A DNA stretch of 64,000 nucleotides from Caldithrix abyssi DSM 13497 (GTDB lineage Bacteria > Calditrichota > Calditrichia > Calditrichales > Calditrichaceae), in contig NZ_CP018099.1 in assembly GCF_001886815.1 (NCBI RefSeq), positions 1 to 64,000 of the forward strand, read 5' to 3'. Positions 49,390-57,403 of this stretch are shown here, one piece after another. The notes under the pieces are model-generated. The model searched no databases. It was not told the DNA's origin and saw only the letters and a program-made list of their open reading frames with translations. Made by a program: the position numbers and the translations under genes. Numbering within the stretch: the stretch's first letter is position 1; every line of letters starts with the position of its first letter.

Positions 49390-49461
49390 AATTCAGACCC
49401 GGCAGGTGATAACCAGTGGAGAACCATTTCTACTAAAAGTAAAAAAGAGAGTCGCTCAAAA

Positions 49462-49827
49462 CTATTCGGATTGCTCTTCCAGTTCACTTAAACTTTTCCC
49501 TAAATTCTCCCTATGTGTTATTTTATGTTTAAGATTATTTTTTTGCAAATTTAATTCCCGCACCAGCGACTTATCGGCCTTAAAACGGATTTGTAAGGTG
49601 CCGTCCAGTTTAATGCTTGGACGAAAAATGCCGATGCCTTCCAGCCTAACCGGACGAGCAATGGATAAATTATAGAGCAGTACATCACTTAAAGCATAAA
49701 TAACCGCAATGATATCAGGAGGGCTTAATGTAGAACGTTCAGCAATGTATTTAGCCATATCTCTTGTCTCAAGCGGCTTTTCCAGTTTCAAACGGGGAAA
49801 ACGATCATTAACCTGTGATAAAGGCAT
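49462..49827 (-). CDS. HU-like DNA-binding domain protein
   Basis: A 121-residue protein resembling the HU/IHF-fold DNA-binding proteins common in FCB-group bacteria. The N-terminal helical half (TRDMAKYIAERSTLSPPDIIAVIYALSDVL) is followed by the beta-arm-type segment VRLEGIGIFRPSIKLDGT and a strand QIRFKADKSLVREL. The tail is charged and probably flexible. The match is by domain pattern, not by strong identity. Two copies of TCAATGAGTTT lie in its upstream region. It sits between an Rhs remnant and repeat sequence, so it may be part of the accessory island. No function is claimed beyond DNA binding. Confidence 0.65.
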   Translation of the reverse strand: MPLSQVNDRFPRLKLEKPLETRDMAKYIAERSTLSPPDIIAVIYALSDVLLYNLSIARPVRLEGIGIFRPSIKLDGTLQIRFKADKSLVRELNLQKNNLKHKITHRENLGKSLSELEEQSE

Positions 49828-49885
49828 GTTGTTTTCCTTTTCTTAAAACCTTTTTAAGAAAAGATACGTACAAATAATTAAAAAT

Positions 49886-49938
49886 TCAATGAGTTTCTAA
49901 TAATTTTCATTGGATATTTTTTTAAACTCAATGAGTTT
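49886..49938. promoter_or_regulatory. Direct repeat TCAATGAGTTT, candidate operator of the HU-like gene
   Basis: TCAATGAGTTT occurs at 49886-49896 and 49928-49938, exactly 42 bases (four helical turns) apart, 60-110 bases upstream of the HU-like start. The second copy extends to the palindrome AAACTCA-A-TGAGTTT (49924-49938). The spacing suggests a protein binding one face of the helix; this is inference. Confidence 0.35.
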
Positions 49939-49970
49939 TTATCGTATTATGGTAACATTTGTATAATAAG

Positions 49971-50240
49971 TTTAGGATACTTTTTTGAAAAGATCTATCT
50001 TGCAAGTGCAGGACGAAGTGAAGGCCAACACAGTAAATCCATGCCAAGTTGGATGGTTAAATGGGAATGGATGGCCTAAAACTCACCTGCCGTTTCTATG
50101 GTGGAAGAATTTGTTTCTCGCTAATCGCGCAGATTTTTTTTATTTTTCTGAGAGTATCTGCGTAAAAAAGAATTGTGATTTAAAAATCTCTTTGCGGTTG
50201 ATTATATTAAAAATTTTGGCTGCGGGTGTGCTGCCTTGGA
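49971..50240 (-). repeat. Composite intergenic repeat, copy A (minus orientation)
   Basis: Read on the minus strand, this spacer has the same modules in the same order as three other spacers: CCAAGGCAGCAC-CCGCAGCC near 50219-50240, a CGCAGAT-rich middle, and AGATCTTTTC...GTATCCTAAA at 49971-49995. An ORF of 90 codons on the plus strand across it has no protein-like pattern and was discarded. The gene-free stretch 49828-50338 holds this copy and the operator-like repeats; nothing else was seen. Confidence 0.6.
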
Positions 50241-50338
50241 TTGTAATAAAACCATAAAAAATTTTTCACCTGATTAAATACATTTTTATTATTTCAGATA
50301 TTATCGTTCTTTGAAATAGTTTAACAGTTTATCAACAC

Positions 50339-50682
50339 GGCGGCGGCAATAGCTACCGCGCTTCCCAATCTGCAACCTATTTAAGACGTGTAACAGAACC
50401 ATGGGACGAACAAACCATTACCTGGAACAATCAACCTTCTTCAACAATTGCCGATCAGGTAAGCGTTCCGGCTCCAGCCACTACAACTTCCGATTTTGAA
50501 ATCGATGTGACCAATCTGGTACGGATAATGAACGACGGACAAAGCAACCACGGCTTTTTGTGGATATTAAATCCTGAGCAAAAGTGGCGCAGCGTGTTTG
50601 CCGCCTCGTCCGATTACTCCTATCCGGCCAAACGCCCGAAGTTGGGGTTAAGTATCGGAGCGCAGCGGAGATCCCGCTCCGG
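50339..50682 (+). pseudogene. DNRLRE-domain fragment, copy 1 (cut by the IS1182-type element)
   Basis: A reading frame without a start translates as a DNRLRE-type beta-domain: GNSYRASQSATYLRRVT, EPWDEQTITWNNQP, DFEIDVTNLVRIMNDGQSNH, GFLWILNPEQKWRSVFAAS. Such domains sit in large surface proteins, often ahead of Rhs repeats. The 5' part is missing, and the IS element interrupts the sequence at 50683. Joining the sequence across the element does not put it in frame with the Rhs tip beyond. Bases 50417-50641 are repeated, without gaps, at 58570-58794. Confidence 0.7.
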
Positions 50683-52387
50683 AGGCTGTTGCATGGGGGG
50701 GAGGAATTAATGCTTATATTCTCCGATATTGATAATTTTTTCTCATTCTTAAGCGTTGGGCAAAATATAGAATTAAAAACGCCAAAATATTCTTTGAAAA
50801 TAAAATTAATAGATCATCTTTTTCTTGTGATGCTGTTATAAACGCTGCTAAACGTTTCCCTAACATATTTTTAAATAGAACATTAATATTATGCCCAATA
50901 CACATTAACGTAAATTCACTACGAACATTATTAAGACCAGATAAGGAAAATCCACGATAGCCTAAATTATGCTTCAAGTTACCAAAAACAGGTTCAACTG
51001 TCACCGAACGCTTCTTTAGTCGTTCCTGCGCCGCTGAAGTTTGTAACTTTTTCGCCATACGTTCGCAATAACTCTCATTAACTGAACGATGGATTTGCTT
51101 AACTTTCTTTTTACTGGAAATACATAAATTAATTAAGGGACAGTCCTGACAATCATTGGAACGATATACGATCCGTTCGCTATTCCTCTCAACTGGAAAA
51201 AGCTTCTTACCCGTCGGACATTCATAGTAATCTCCCTGTTCATGATACACAAAATCACTTCGTTTTAGTTTTCTTTCTTCTTTTTGCAATTCTTCCTTGG
51301 AGGTTGGTGTCTCCTTTATCGAACGATTGGATAACTGGGGATCGGCTATTACGGCATCAATCTGCTTTTCTTCCAATTCTTTTAGGTCTGTGCTATTGTG
51401 ATAACCGGAATCGGCCGTGTAAGATCGCTTATCATCTGAACCAAGATTCTTCTCTACTTGTTCTTGAATCGGTATGAATTGACCCTGGTCGTTGGGCTGG
51501 CTTACGACTTCATGAGCTACTATTAAATGACTGGACATATCTACGCCTAATTGTGCGTTATAGCCCGGTCCATCCACCGAAGGCATCATGCGGGCATCCG
51601 GCTCTTTTACATTTATTTGATGTCTTGAACGATGTTCTGATTTGAGCTGTTTCTTACGCTCTTTCAATTGGGCTTTACGTTCTAATATCTCTTTCTCTAA
51701 GCGCTCAAGCCGTTCTTTCTCCGCTCGAAGAGTTTCTAAATCTAATTCATCCGTGGCCCCCTGTTCTACAAAATTACAGCGCTGCATGTATTGCTTGATC
51801 TCTGCTCTTAACTTCTCTATACGTTTGTCTAATTGATCCTCAGTGTAGCCATGACGCTTACTGCTGTGCGCTTTGATTTTCGTGCCATCTATGGCTATCT
51901 GGTTGAAACTACTTATGCCTTCGGCCTGGGCAATTAAAAGTATCTCTACAAAATATTGGTCTAATAAATCCAAATGTGCCTTGCGAAAACGACTTAATGT
52001 ACTATGATCCGGATGCTGATTCCCAGTGATATAAATGTAGCGCGTATCATATTTACACAATTCCTCCAGCTTACGGGTGCTGGTAATGCCGTTACTATAA
52101 GCATAAAACCATAAGGCAAGCATCATGTCTGGGGCATAAGAATCACCGCCTTGTGAACTATAACGGGAATAAAGTGCACTTAAATCAAGGCGCGAAACCA
52201 ACTCCACTACAAATCGACTCTTTGGATCGTCTCTGGCAAAATCTTCCACACTATAGCCAAAGAGATTCATTTGTGAGCGATTATAAGTAATAAAACTCAT
52301 GGAATTCCTTTGTTATTACTTGTTTTATCTGTCGCCCAGAATTTACAAATTTTTTGAATTTTACTCAAACTGAATTTGCAACAGCCT
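50683..52387. mobile_element. IS1182-type insertion sequence, complete
   Basis: A 1705-bp element bounded by an 11-bp perfect terminal inverted repeat: AGGCTGTTGCA at 50683-50693 and TGCAACAGCCT at 52377-52387. The flanks CTCCGG at 50677-50682 and 52388-52393 are a 6-bp target duplication. It holds one minus-strand transposase gene. The intact ends and open transposase indicate a recent insertion. It lies between a DNRLRE fragment and the first Rhs tip. Confidence 0.9.
50714..52300 (-). CDS. IS1182-family DDE transposase
   Basis: A 528-residue transposase, the full length for the family. The N-terminal DUF772-type domain is seen in YAPDMMLALWFYAYSNGITSTRKLEELCKYD and NQHPDHSTLSRFRK; the catalytic region includes AIDGTKIKAHSS (first Asp), YTADSGYHN (second Asp) and a C-terminal VTVEPVFGNLKHNLGYRGFSLSG carrying the Glu. 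A Lys/Glu-rich coiled segment lies between. A cluster of Cys residues (ECPTGK, DCQDCPLINLC) may bind zinc. No frameshift or stop is seen, so it may be active. Confidence 0.93.
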   Translation of the reverse strand: MSFITYNRSQMNLFGYSVEDFARDDPKSRFVVELVSRLDLSALYSRYSSQGGDSYAPDMMLALWFYAYSNGITSTRKLEELCKYDTRYIYITGNQHPDHSTLSRFRKAHLDLLDQYFVEILLIAQAEGISSFNQIAIDGTKIKAHSSKRHGYTEDQLDKRIEKLRAEIKQYMQRCNFVEQGATDELDLETLRAEKERLERLEKEILERKAQLKERKKQLKSEHRSRHQINVKEPDARMMPSVDGPGYNAQLGVDMSSHLIVAHEVVSQPNDQGQFIPIQEQVEKNLGSDDKRSYTADSGYHNSTDLKELEEKQIDAVIADPQLSNRSIKETPTSKEELQKEERKLKRSDFVYHEQGDYYECPTGKKLFPVERNSERIVYRSNDCQDCPLINLCISSKKKVKQIHRSVNESYCERMAKKLQTSAAQERLKKRSVTVEPVFGNLKHNLGYRGFSLSGLNNVRSEFTLMCIGHNINVLFKNMLGKRLAAFITASQEKDDLLILFSKNILAFLILYFAQRLRMRKNYQYRRI

Positions 52388-52404
52388 CTCCGGCGGGACA
52401 GCCG

Positions 52405-53763
52405 ATGAAGAAGTATTTCTATTTAAAGGATCACCTCGGCAACATTCGTGTAACCGTTGATGAAAACGGAGATGTTGAGGGTTATAATGACTATTATCCA
52501 TTCGGACTGCAAATGCCCGGTCGTTCCATGAACAACGCTCTGGCCACGGATATGTACAAATACAGCAGTAAGGAATTAGATGAGGAAGGGCTTACGGGCT
52601 ATACACCATTTAGTGTGCGGGTGATTTCCAAAGGTTATTTAGACGGAAATGCTGCTGCAATTTATGTGAACGATTCGTATATTAGCGGCAGTGGTTTATA
52701 TGCCAGAGGTTATACGATTGTTGTGGTCGATGAAAACGGTACCGTTGTGGATAAAGCCCATTTTGACACCTATAGCTCCACAGCCGAAGCAGATGCCATG
52801 GCAGATTTCATTAATAACGTAGCGACTGGTCACTATGTTATTGGCGTAATAAAAGATGACGGTAGCCAGAGTATGACAGAAAATGCCTACAATGCCTTAG
52901 CCAGTGTCGGTTGCCAGCACAGTCGTGACGTGGGCTATCGATATTCGTATGCGTTTATTGGCAAAAAAGGCGAAAGTAGTTGTGGATATGAAGCTTATGC
53001 GCATGCCGGTCACGGTTTTGTGGATAAAACTATTGGAGATTTGCGACCATTGGCCTGGTACTATTTTGGAGCGAGGTATTATGATCCGGCCATTGGGCGG
53101 TTTTTACGGATTGATAGATATGATTATAAATATCCATCATTAAATCCTTACCATTATGTGTTCAATAATCCAATACGATTTACAGATTTTACTGGTGATA
53201 CAGTTGATATTGATCCAAAGCTATTGACTCCGGTCGTCTATACCGAGGGTAAAAAGAAGGGGCAATCCAAATCGATTAAAGATATGACACCTGAAGAAAA
53301 GCAACGGTATTTTTTTCAGTTGTGGTGGAATAATAACAAGAAAGAAATATTAAGTTTATTTGGTATTGGCGGAAAATATGAAACCACAAACATTCTATTT
53401 AAGTTAGGTACTTATCCTCGAAAGTGGTTCGGGATAAATTTTGGATCAGTAAAATCATTTATTGGACATACGGCATGGGCAAAAAGAGGTACTGATGAAG
53501 GATACTTTTATCATGGAGGAGGCTTTTTTGATGGAGGCAAATTATATTCTGATGGAGTGGTTAATCCAGAATTTGGTATTGATGAATTACAGATCAATGT
53601 ATATTTCAACCCTAACCTTTCCAGAGATATTCCGTTTACTGCTCCTCATGAATGGAAACATGTAAAAATAATTTTTGATGCGGTCAAAAATGGTAGACCT
53701 GTTCCTAATGGAATTAATCAACATAAGCTAGTGAAAAATGATAATTTACCAGAAATAAAATAG
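52405..53763 (+). CDS. Rhs tip cassette 1: Rhs core with inserted ILEI/FAM3-like domain and HExxH toxin-like tail
   Basis: A 452-residue partial Rhs protein. ATG 52405 is the first start outside the IS end; an ORF from 52354 would begin inside the IS. It opens in the Rhs core (YLKDHLGNIRVTVDENGD, DYYPFG). The core signature is split: KYSSKELDEEGLT ends at residue 64, and WYYFGARYYDPAIGRFL resumes at 218. The 153 residues between them match the ILEI/PANDER/FAM3 domain (GYTIVVVDENGTVVDKAHFDTY, then YRYSYAFIGKKG). The variable tail (about 268-452) contains HEWKH at 415-419, a zinc-protease-type HExxH. The N-terminal bulk of an Rhs protein is absent, so this is an orphan tip. The next gene may encode its immunity protein. 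Confidence 0.8.
   Translation: MKKYFYLKDHLGNIRVTVDENGDVEGYNDYYPFGLQMPGRSMNNALATDMYKYSSKELDEEGLTGYTPFSVRVISKGYLDGNAAAIYVNDSYISGSGLYARGYTIVVVDENGTVVDKAHFDTYSSTAEADAMADFINNVATGHYVIGVIKDDGSQSMTENAYNALASVGCQHSRDVGYRYSYAFIGKKGESSCGYEAYAHAGHGFVDKTIGDLRPLAWYYFGARYYDPAIGRFLRIDRYDYKYPSLNPYHYVFNNPIRFTDFTGDTVDIDPKLLTPVVYTEGKKKGQSKSIKDMTPEEKQRYFFQLWWNNNKKEILSLFGIGGKYETTNILFKLGTYPRKWFGINFGSVKSFIGHTAWAKRGTDEGYFYHGGGFFDGGKLYSDGVVNPEFGIDELQINVYFNPNLSRDIPFTAPHEWKHVKIIFDAVKNGRPVPNGINQHKLVKNDNLPEIK
52522..53115 (+). repeat. Rhs-ILEI core repeat, copy 1 of 2
   Basis: A 594-bp block that recurs, with no length change and well over nine bases in ten identical by eye, at 54213-54806. It spans from CGTTCCATGAACAA through the ILEI-like insert to the end of the Rhs core. 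Outside it the two cassettes diverge completely on the 3' side, the usual pattern of polymorphic toxin tips. Confidence 0.9.
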
Positions 53764-53772
53764 GATATTAAA

Positions 53773-54090
53773 ATGATTAATATATCTTTTTTAGTATTTC
53801 CTTACATTTTTTTTATAATTTTATTATTCTTTTTAATTTTTAAAAAGAATAAATGGAAAAATTTTTTTAAGATATTTATTTTAATTATTTTATTTGCCTA
53901 TTTATACATAATAATTTTTTTTCTATTTAATTATCTTGTGATTTATTATGATGCTTTATATGGAAGATTTGAAATTCCAATGGAAGAAATAGCGAATACT
54001 ATAGTATTGTATGATTTTTATGTAGTAGTAATATTTATTATTTTTAATATTTTTGTTCTTTATTTTTTTAGTAGGATATATAAAAAATAA
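53773..54090 (+). CDS. Small polytopic membrane protein, candidate immunity protein of tip 1
   Basis: A 105-residue, very AT-rich gene encoding three predicted transmembrane helices (about residues 3-22, 30-55 and 79-99) with a short acidic loop between the second and third. I do not recognise the family. It starts 9 bases after the toxin-like tail and ends just before the second Rhs tip, the place where immunity genes lie in polymorphic toxin loci. A membrane immunity protein would suit a toxin met in the envelope. The role is inferred from position only. Confidence 0.55.
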   Translation: MINISFLVFPYIFFIILLFFLIFKKNKWKNFFKIFILIILFAYLYIIIFFLFNYLVIYYDALYGRFEIPMEEIANTIVLYDFYVVVIFIIFNIFVLYFFSRIYKK

Positions 54091-54101
54091 TTTAAAAAAT
54101 A

Positions 54102-55430
54102 TTGCTTCATGGTAATATTTATGTAACAATTGACGACAACGGGAATATTAAGGGATACAACGATTATGGCGAAAGCCACCACTTTCGTGGTTATCCTTTC
54201 GGATTACGAATGCGTTCCATGAACAATGCTCTGTCCACTGACATGTACAAATACAGCAGTAAGGAATTAGATGAGGAAGGGCTTACGTGTTATACACCAT
54301 TTAGTGTGCGGGTGATTTCCAAAGGTTACTTAGACGGAAATGCCGCTGCAATTTATGTGAACGATTCGTATATTAGCGGTAGCGGTTTATATGCCAGAGG
54401 CTATACGATTATTGTAATAGATGAAAACGGTACCGTTGTGGATAAAGCCCATTTTGACACTTATAGCTCCACAGCCGAAGCAGATGCCATGGCAGATTTC
54501 ATTAATAACGTAACTACTGGTCACTATGTTATCGGCGTAATAAAAGATGACGGTAGCCAGAGTATGACAGAAAATGCCTACAATGCCTTAGCCAGTGTTG
54601 GAAGTCAGCACAGTCGTGAAGTGGGCTTTCGTTATTCGTATGCGTTTATTGGCAAAAAAGGCGCAAATAGCTGCGGTTATGAAGCTTATGCGCTTGCCGG
54701 TCACGGCTTTGTGGATAAAACGATTGGAGATTTGCAACCACTGGTCTGGTATTATTTCGGCTCGAGGTATTATGATCCGGTGATAGGACGGTTTTTGTCA
54801 ATTGATCCAAAAGCTGATTTTTATGTTGATCTGAATCCTTATAATTATGTTGGTAATAATCCTATTGTTTTCATTGATCCTACAGGAATGGATAGTATTT
54901 ACTTTGTAGATCAAGCTAATAGACCTCGTGATGATGGGACAAAAGGCACAACTTATACCGCAACAATATACGTAGTGAAAAATGGAAAGGTAATTGCAAT
55001 TTATGTAAATGGTGGCAGTACATATCCGAATTCAAAAAGTCCAACTGATAATAGCACCGAATATAATACTGTTAATGAAGGAAGATATTCTTTCAACAAT
55101 AAATATGGACATAAGGGAGGGAGGAAAAAAGGCCTGAATCTTGTCAATGAAAAAGGGGAAAGGATTGTTCAAGGAACTAGCCCAGATGGTAAAATTGTAA
55201 ATATGAAATATGTAAATATTCATGCAGGAGTTTCCAATAAAGGCAATTATAAAAGTCGTGGATCAACAGGATGTCTTACGTTAGACCCCAACATTAGTGA
55301 AAGTTTTTTTAGTCATTTTGATTTTAGTAATGGTACTACAGGAAATGCTTCCGGAAGTGTTATAATTTCAAGAGGTTGGATTCCAGTAGAATTATTATTT
55401 TTAGAATATTCATCTGTTTTTTTACCCTGA
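54102..55430 (+). CDS. Rhs tip cassette 2: Rhs core with ILEI/FAM3-like insert and L,D-transpeptidase-like tail
   Basis: A 442-residue open frame starting at TTG 54102, with no ribosome site, so it is probably an untranslated orphan tip or expressed only after recombination with a longer gene. The N-terminal core is degenerate, with a 24-base in-frame insertion (GESHHFRG). From 54213 it copies tip 1, including the ILEI-like insert between KELDEEGLT and WYYFGSRYYDPVIGRFL. The distinct tail (about 262-442) resembles a YkuD-type L,D-transpeptidase: H374 in NIHAGV and C391 in GSTGCLTL, spaced as in the family HG...SxGC pattern. Such a toxin would act on peptidoglycan. A separate gene after the ISL3 element may be its immunity gene. 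Confidence 0.75.
   Translation: MLHGNIYVTIDDNGNIKGYNDYGESHHFRGYPFGLRMRSMNNALSTDMYKYSSKELDEEGLTCYTPFSVRVISKGYLDGNAAAIYVNDSYISGSGLYARGYTIIVIDENGTVVDKAHFDTYSSTAEADAMADFINNVTTGHYVIGVIKDDGSQSMTENAYNALASVGSQHSREVGFRYSYAFIGKKGANSCGYEAYALAGHGFVDKTIGDLQPLVWYYFGSRYYDPVIGRFLSIDPKADFYVDLNPYNYVGNNPIVFIDPTGMDSIYFVDQANRPRDDGTKGTTYTATIYVVKNGKVIAIYVNGGSTYPNSKSPTDNSTEYNTVNEGRYSFNNKYGHKGGRKKGLNLVNEKGERIVQGTSPDGKIVNMKYVNIHAGVSNKGNYKSRGSTGCLTLDPNISESFFSHFDFSNGTTGNASGSVIISRGWIPVELLFLEYSSVFLP
54213..54806 (+). repeat. Rhs-ILEI core repeat, copy 2 of 2
   Basis: Second copy of the block at 52522-53115, same length and direct orientation, 1691 bp farther on. Recombination between the copies would delete the first toxin tail and its immunity candidate and fuse tip 2's tail to tip 1's upstream sequence. 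Confidence 0.9.
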
Positions 55431-55444
55431 TATTTCAAATAAAA

Positions 55445-56732
55445 GGCTCTACTGGGATTTTTGTGAAAAACAAAAATAATCCTTAGATTGAGTTTATGAA
55501 AGATAAAGAATTATTTAAACAGATTTTGGGACTTTCGCATCCCTGGGAAGTTTCTAAAGTTGACTTAGATATTGCGAATGAGGAAGTAGAAATAGAGATT
55601 ATCTATAAGTCAAAAAAAGGTTTTTGTCCCGAATGCGAAGTGGAATATGATATTTATGATCACCGCGAAAAACGTCGTTGGCGGCATTTGGATACATGCC
55701 AAATGAAGACCTATATTGTCTGCAAAGTACCCCGCATTAAATGCAAGGAACATGGAGTAAAAACGATCAAAGTACCTTGGGCAGAAAAGTCGAGTCGAAC
55801 GACTTTATTATTTGAACGTTTTGCTATTGAGTTATTACTGGCCTCCAAGAACCAGAGCAAAACGGCACAATTTTTACGGATCAGCTTTGATATGCTTCAT
55901 CATATAATGAGCAAAGCAGTGGAACGCGGGCTATCACGCCGAACGGAAGAGGACATTAAATATATCGGGATAGATGAGAAGAGTATGAAAAGAGGTCATA
56001 CTTATGTAAGCGTATTATCCGATAGTGAAAGAAGACGTGTAATAGATGTAAGTGAAGGTCGCACAACAAGCTCTGCCAGTTCGTTAATAAACAAGGGATT
56101 AACAGAGAAACAAAAGGAGGGCCTCAAAGCGGTCAGTATGGATATGTGGAAAGCTTTTATTAAAGCTGTTCAAAAGGAGCTTCCCAATGCTTCCATAGTG
56201 CATGACAAATTTCATATAATGAAGTATTTAAATGATGGAGTGGATAAAACCAGACGAGAGGAAGCCCGTAAATTACAAAAATCTAATGATAAAACCTTAG
56301 TGAAAAGTAAATATTTATTTTTAAAGAATCTGGAAAATATGACGGACAAGCAATTATCGCGTTTCAGAAAAATTCAAGAACTTAACCTTATCACTTCCCA
56401 GGCTTGGGCGGCCAAAGAGAACTTCAAAGAATTCTTTAGGAGTGAAACAATAAATGATGCGAAATTTTTTTTTGCGGAATGGTATCAGGATATTAAGGAA
56501 CGTTCTTTAAATAAAATGATTAAAGTAGCAAAAATGCTCATTGCTCATTCAGATGGCTTATTAAACTATATAAGATATCAGATAGATAATTCAGTAGCCG
56601 AATGGTTGAACGGCAAGATACAGGAGATAAAAACAGTTGGTAGAGGCTTTAGAAAATTTGAAAATTTTAGGATAGCAATACTTTTCTTTCTTGGTAAATT
56701 AGACCTTTTTCCACAGGAATCCCAGTAGAGCC
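55445..56732. mobile_element. ISL3-type insertion sequence, complete
   Basis: A 1288-bp element with terminal inverted repeats GGCTCTACTGGGATTTTTGTG (left, 55445-55465, complement pairing over about 20 bases with two mismatches) and its counterpart at 56711-56732. The flanks AAATAAAA at 55437-55444 and 56733-56740 are an 8-bp target duplication, the size expected for ISL3. It lies between the second Rhs tail and its presumed immunity gene, which were about 90 bp apart before insertion. Confidence 0.95.
55496..56728 (+). CDS. ISL3-family transposase
   Basis: A 410-residue transposase of full family length. The N-terminal zinc-binding domain shows FCPECEVEYDIYDHREKRRWRHLDTC and PRIKCKEHG; an HTH region follows; the DDE catalytic part includes YIGIDEKSMKRGHTYVSVL, AVSMDMWKAFIKAVQ and HDKFHIMKYLNDGVD, with the Glu near SVAEWLNGKIQEIK. 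The stop codon lies inside the right inverted repeat. The frame is intact, so it may be active. Confidence 0.95.
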   Translation: MKDKELFKQILGLSHPWEVSKVDLDIANEEVEIEIIYKSKKGFCPECEVEYDIYDHREKRRWRHLDTCQMKTYIVCKVPRIKCKEHGVKTIKVPWAEKSSRTTLLFERFAIELLLASKNQSKTAQFLRISFDMLHHIMSKAVERGLSRRTEEDIKYIGIDEKSMKRGHTYVSVLSDSERRRVIDVSEGRTTSSASSLINKGLTEKQKEGLKAVSMDMWKAFIKAVQKELPNASIVHDKFHIMKYLNDGVDKTRREEARKLQKSNDKTLVKSKYLFLKNLENMTDKQLSRFRKIQELNLITSQAWAAKENFKEFFRSETINDAKFFFAEWYQDIKERSLNKMIKVAKMLIAHSDGLLNYIRYQIDNSVAEWLNGKIQEIKTVGRGFRKFENFRIAILFFLGKLDLFPQESQ

Positions 56733-56816
56733 AAATAAAATAAAATATGAGATAAAATTTGTAAATATCCTTATATTTTAAAATAAATTGTATACAAAAA
56801 ATATAGGAGTAAGAAG

Positions 56817-57359
56817 ATGAGTAAAAATCAAATTATTATTAGTGTAGTAATTATCTTATTTTTTGTTTTCTCGTTGTTTTCTTATAGTAAAAATAGAGAG
56901 GATGTTATAAAAAAATTTAATTACGCAATAGAAAAAACTGATTTATCTGTATTTCTTGAATTTATAAATGAATTTAAAAAGTTGGATGAAGATTCTAAAT
57001 TATCTTTCGAATTGGAAGAATCTAATCTGATAAAAATTATAAATTTTGAGAAAAAAATGTTTAAACTCCTCCCTTCTGATACTATTTTTTATGTTCATAT
57101 CGGTCTTAGGGAAATACTTTTTGACAATGCAGAATATAGTGAATGGATAGATGAATTATTTTCTGATTATTTTTTAAAAAATCTGAAAAAATCTTTATCA
57201 GTATTAGAAAATATTAAAAATACTGATGATTTAGAAAAAATCATAGTTAGTGCAGTATTTAATGAAGGGGCAGAAAATAAAATTATAAAGTTTATTGAAA
57301 ATGAAGGTTTGACTAAAAAGAAGTATTACAAAATATTTCTTAAATATAGGACAAAATAA
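56817..57359 (+). CDS. Membrane-anchored or exported small protein, candidate immunity protein of tip 2
   Basis: A 180-residue, AT-rich gene with a single N-terminal hydrophobic helix (about residues 6-22) and then a helical, charged domain that should lie outside the inner membrane. No family is recognised. AGGAG lies 8-9 bases before the ATG. Without the ISL3 insertion it would directly follow the tip with the L,D-transpeptidase-like tail. A periplasm-facing immunity protein is what a peptidoglycan-acting toxin would need, so position and topology agree, but the function is inference. Confidence 0.5.
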   Translation: MSKNQIIISVVIILFFVFSLFSYSKNREDVIKKFNYAIEKTDLSVFLEFINEFKKLDEDSKLSFELEESNLIKIINFEKKMFKLLPSDTIFYVHIGLREILFDNAEYSEWIDELFSDYFLKNLKKSLSVLENIKNTDDLEKIIVSAVFNEGAENKIIKFIENEGLTKKKYYKIFLKYRTK

Positions 57360-57403
57360 TTTTACTACGAACATTTTTTTAATTCCTTATATTTTACTAA
57401 ATT

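Noticed and set aside
49985-50257. Open frame of 90 codons on the plus strand
   Set aside because: It lies over a reversed copy of the composite intergenic repeat, has no ribosome site and no protein-like pattern.
50584-50841. Open frame crossing the left end of the IS1182-type element
   Set aside because: It reads a DNRLRE fragment in the wrong frame and then the complement of the transposase end; it is an artefact of the insertion.
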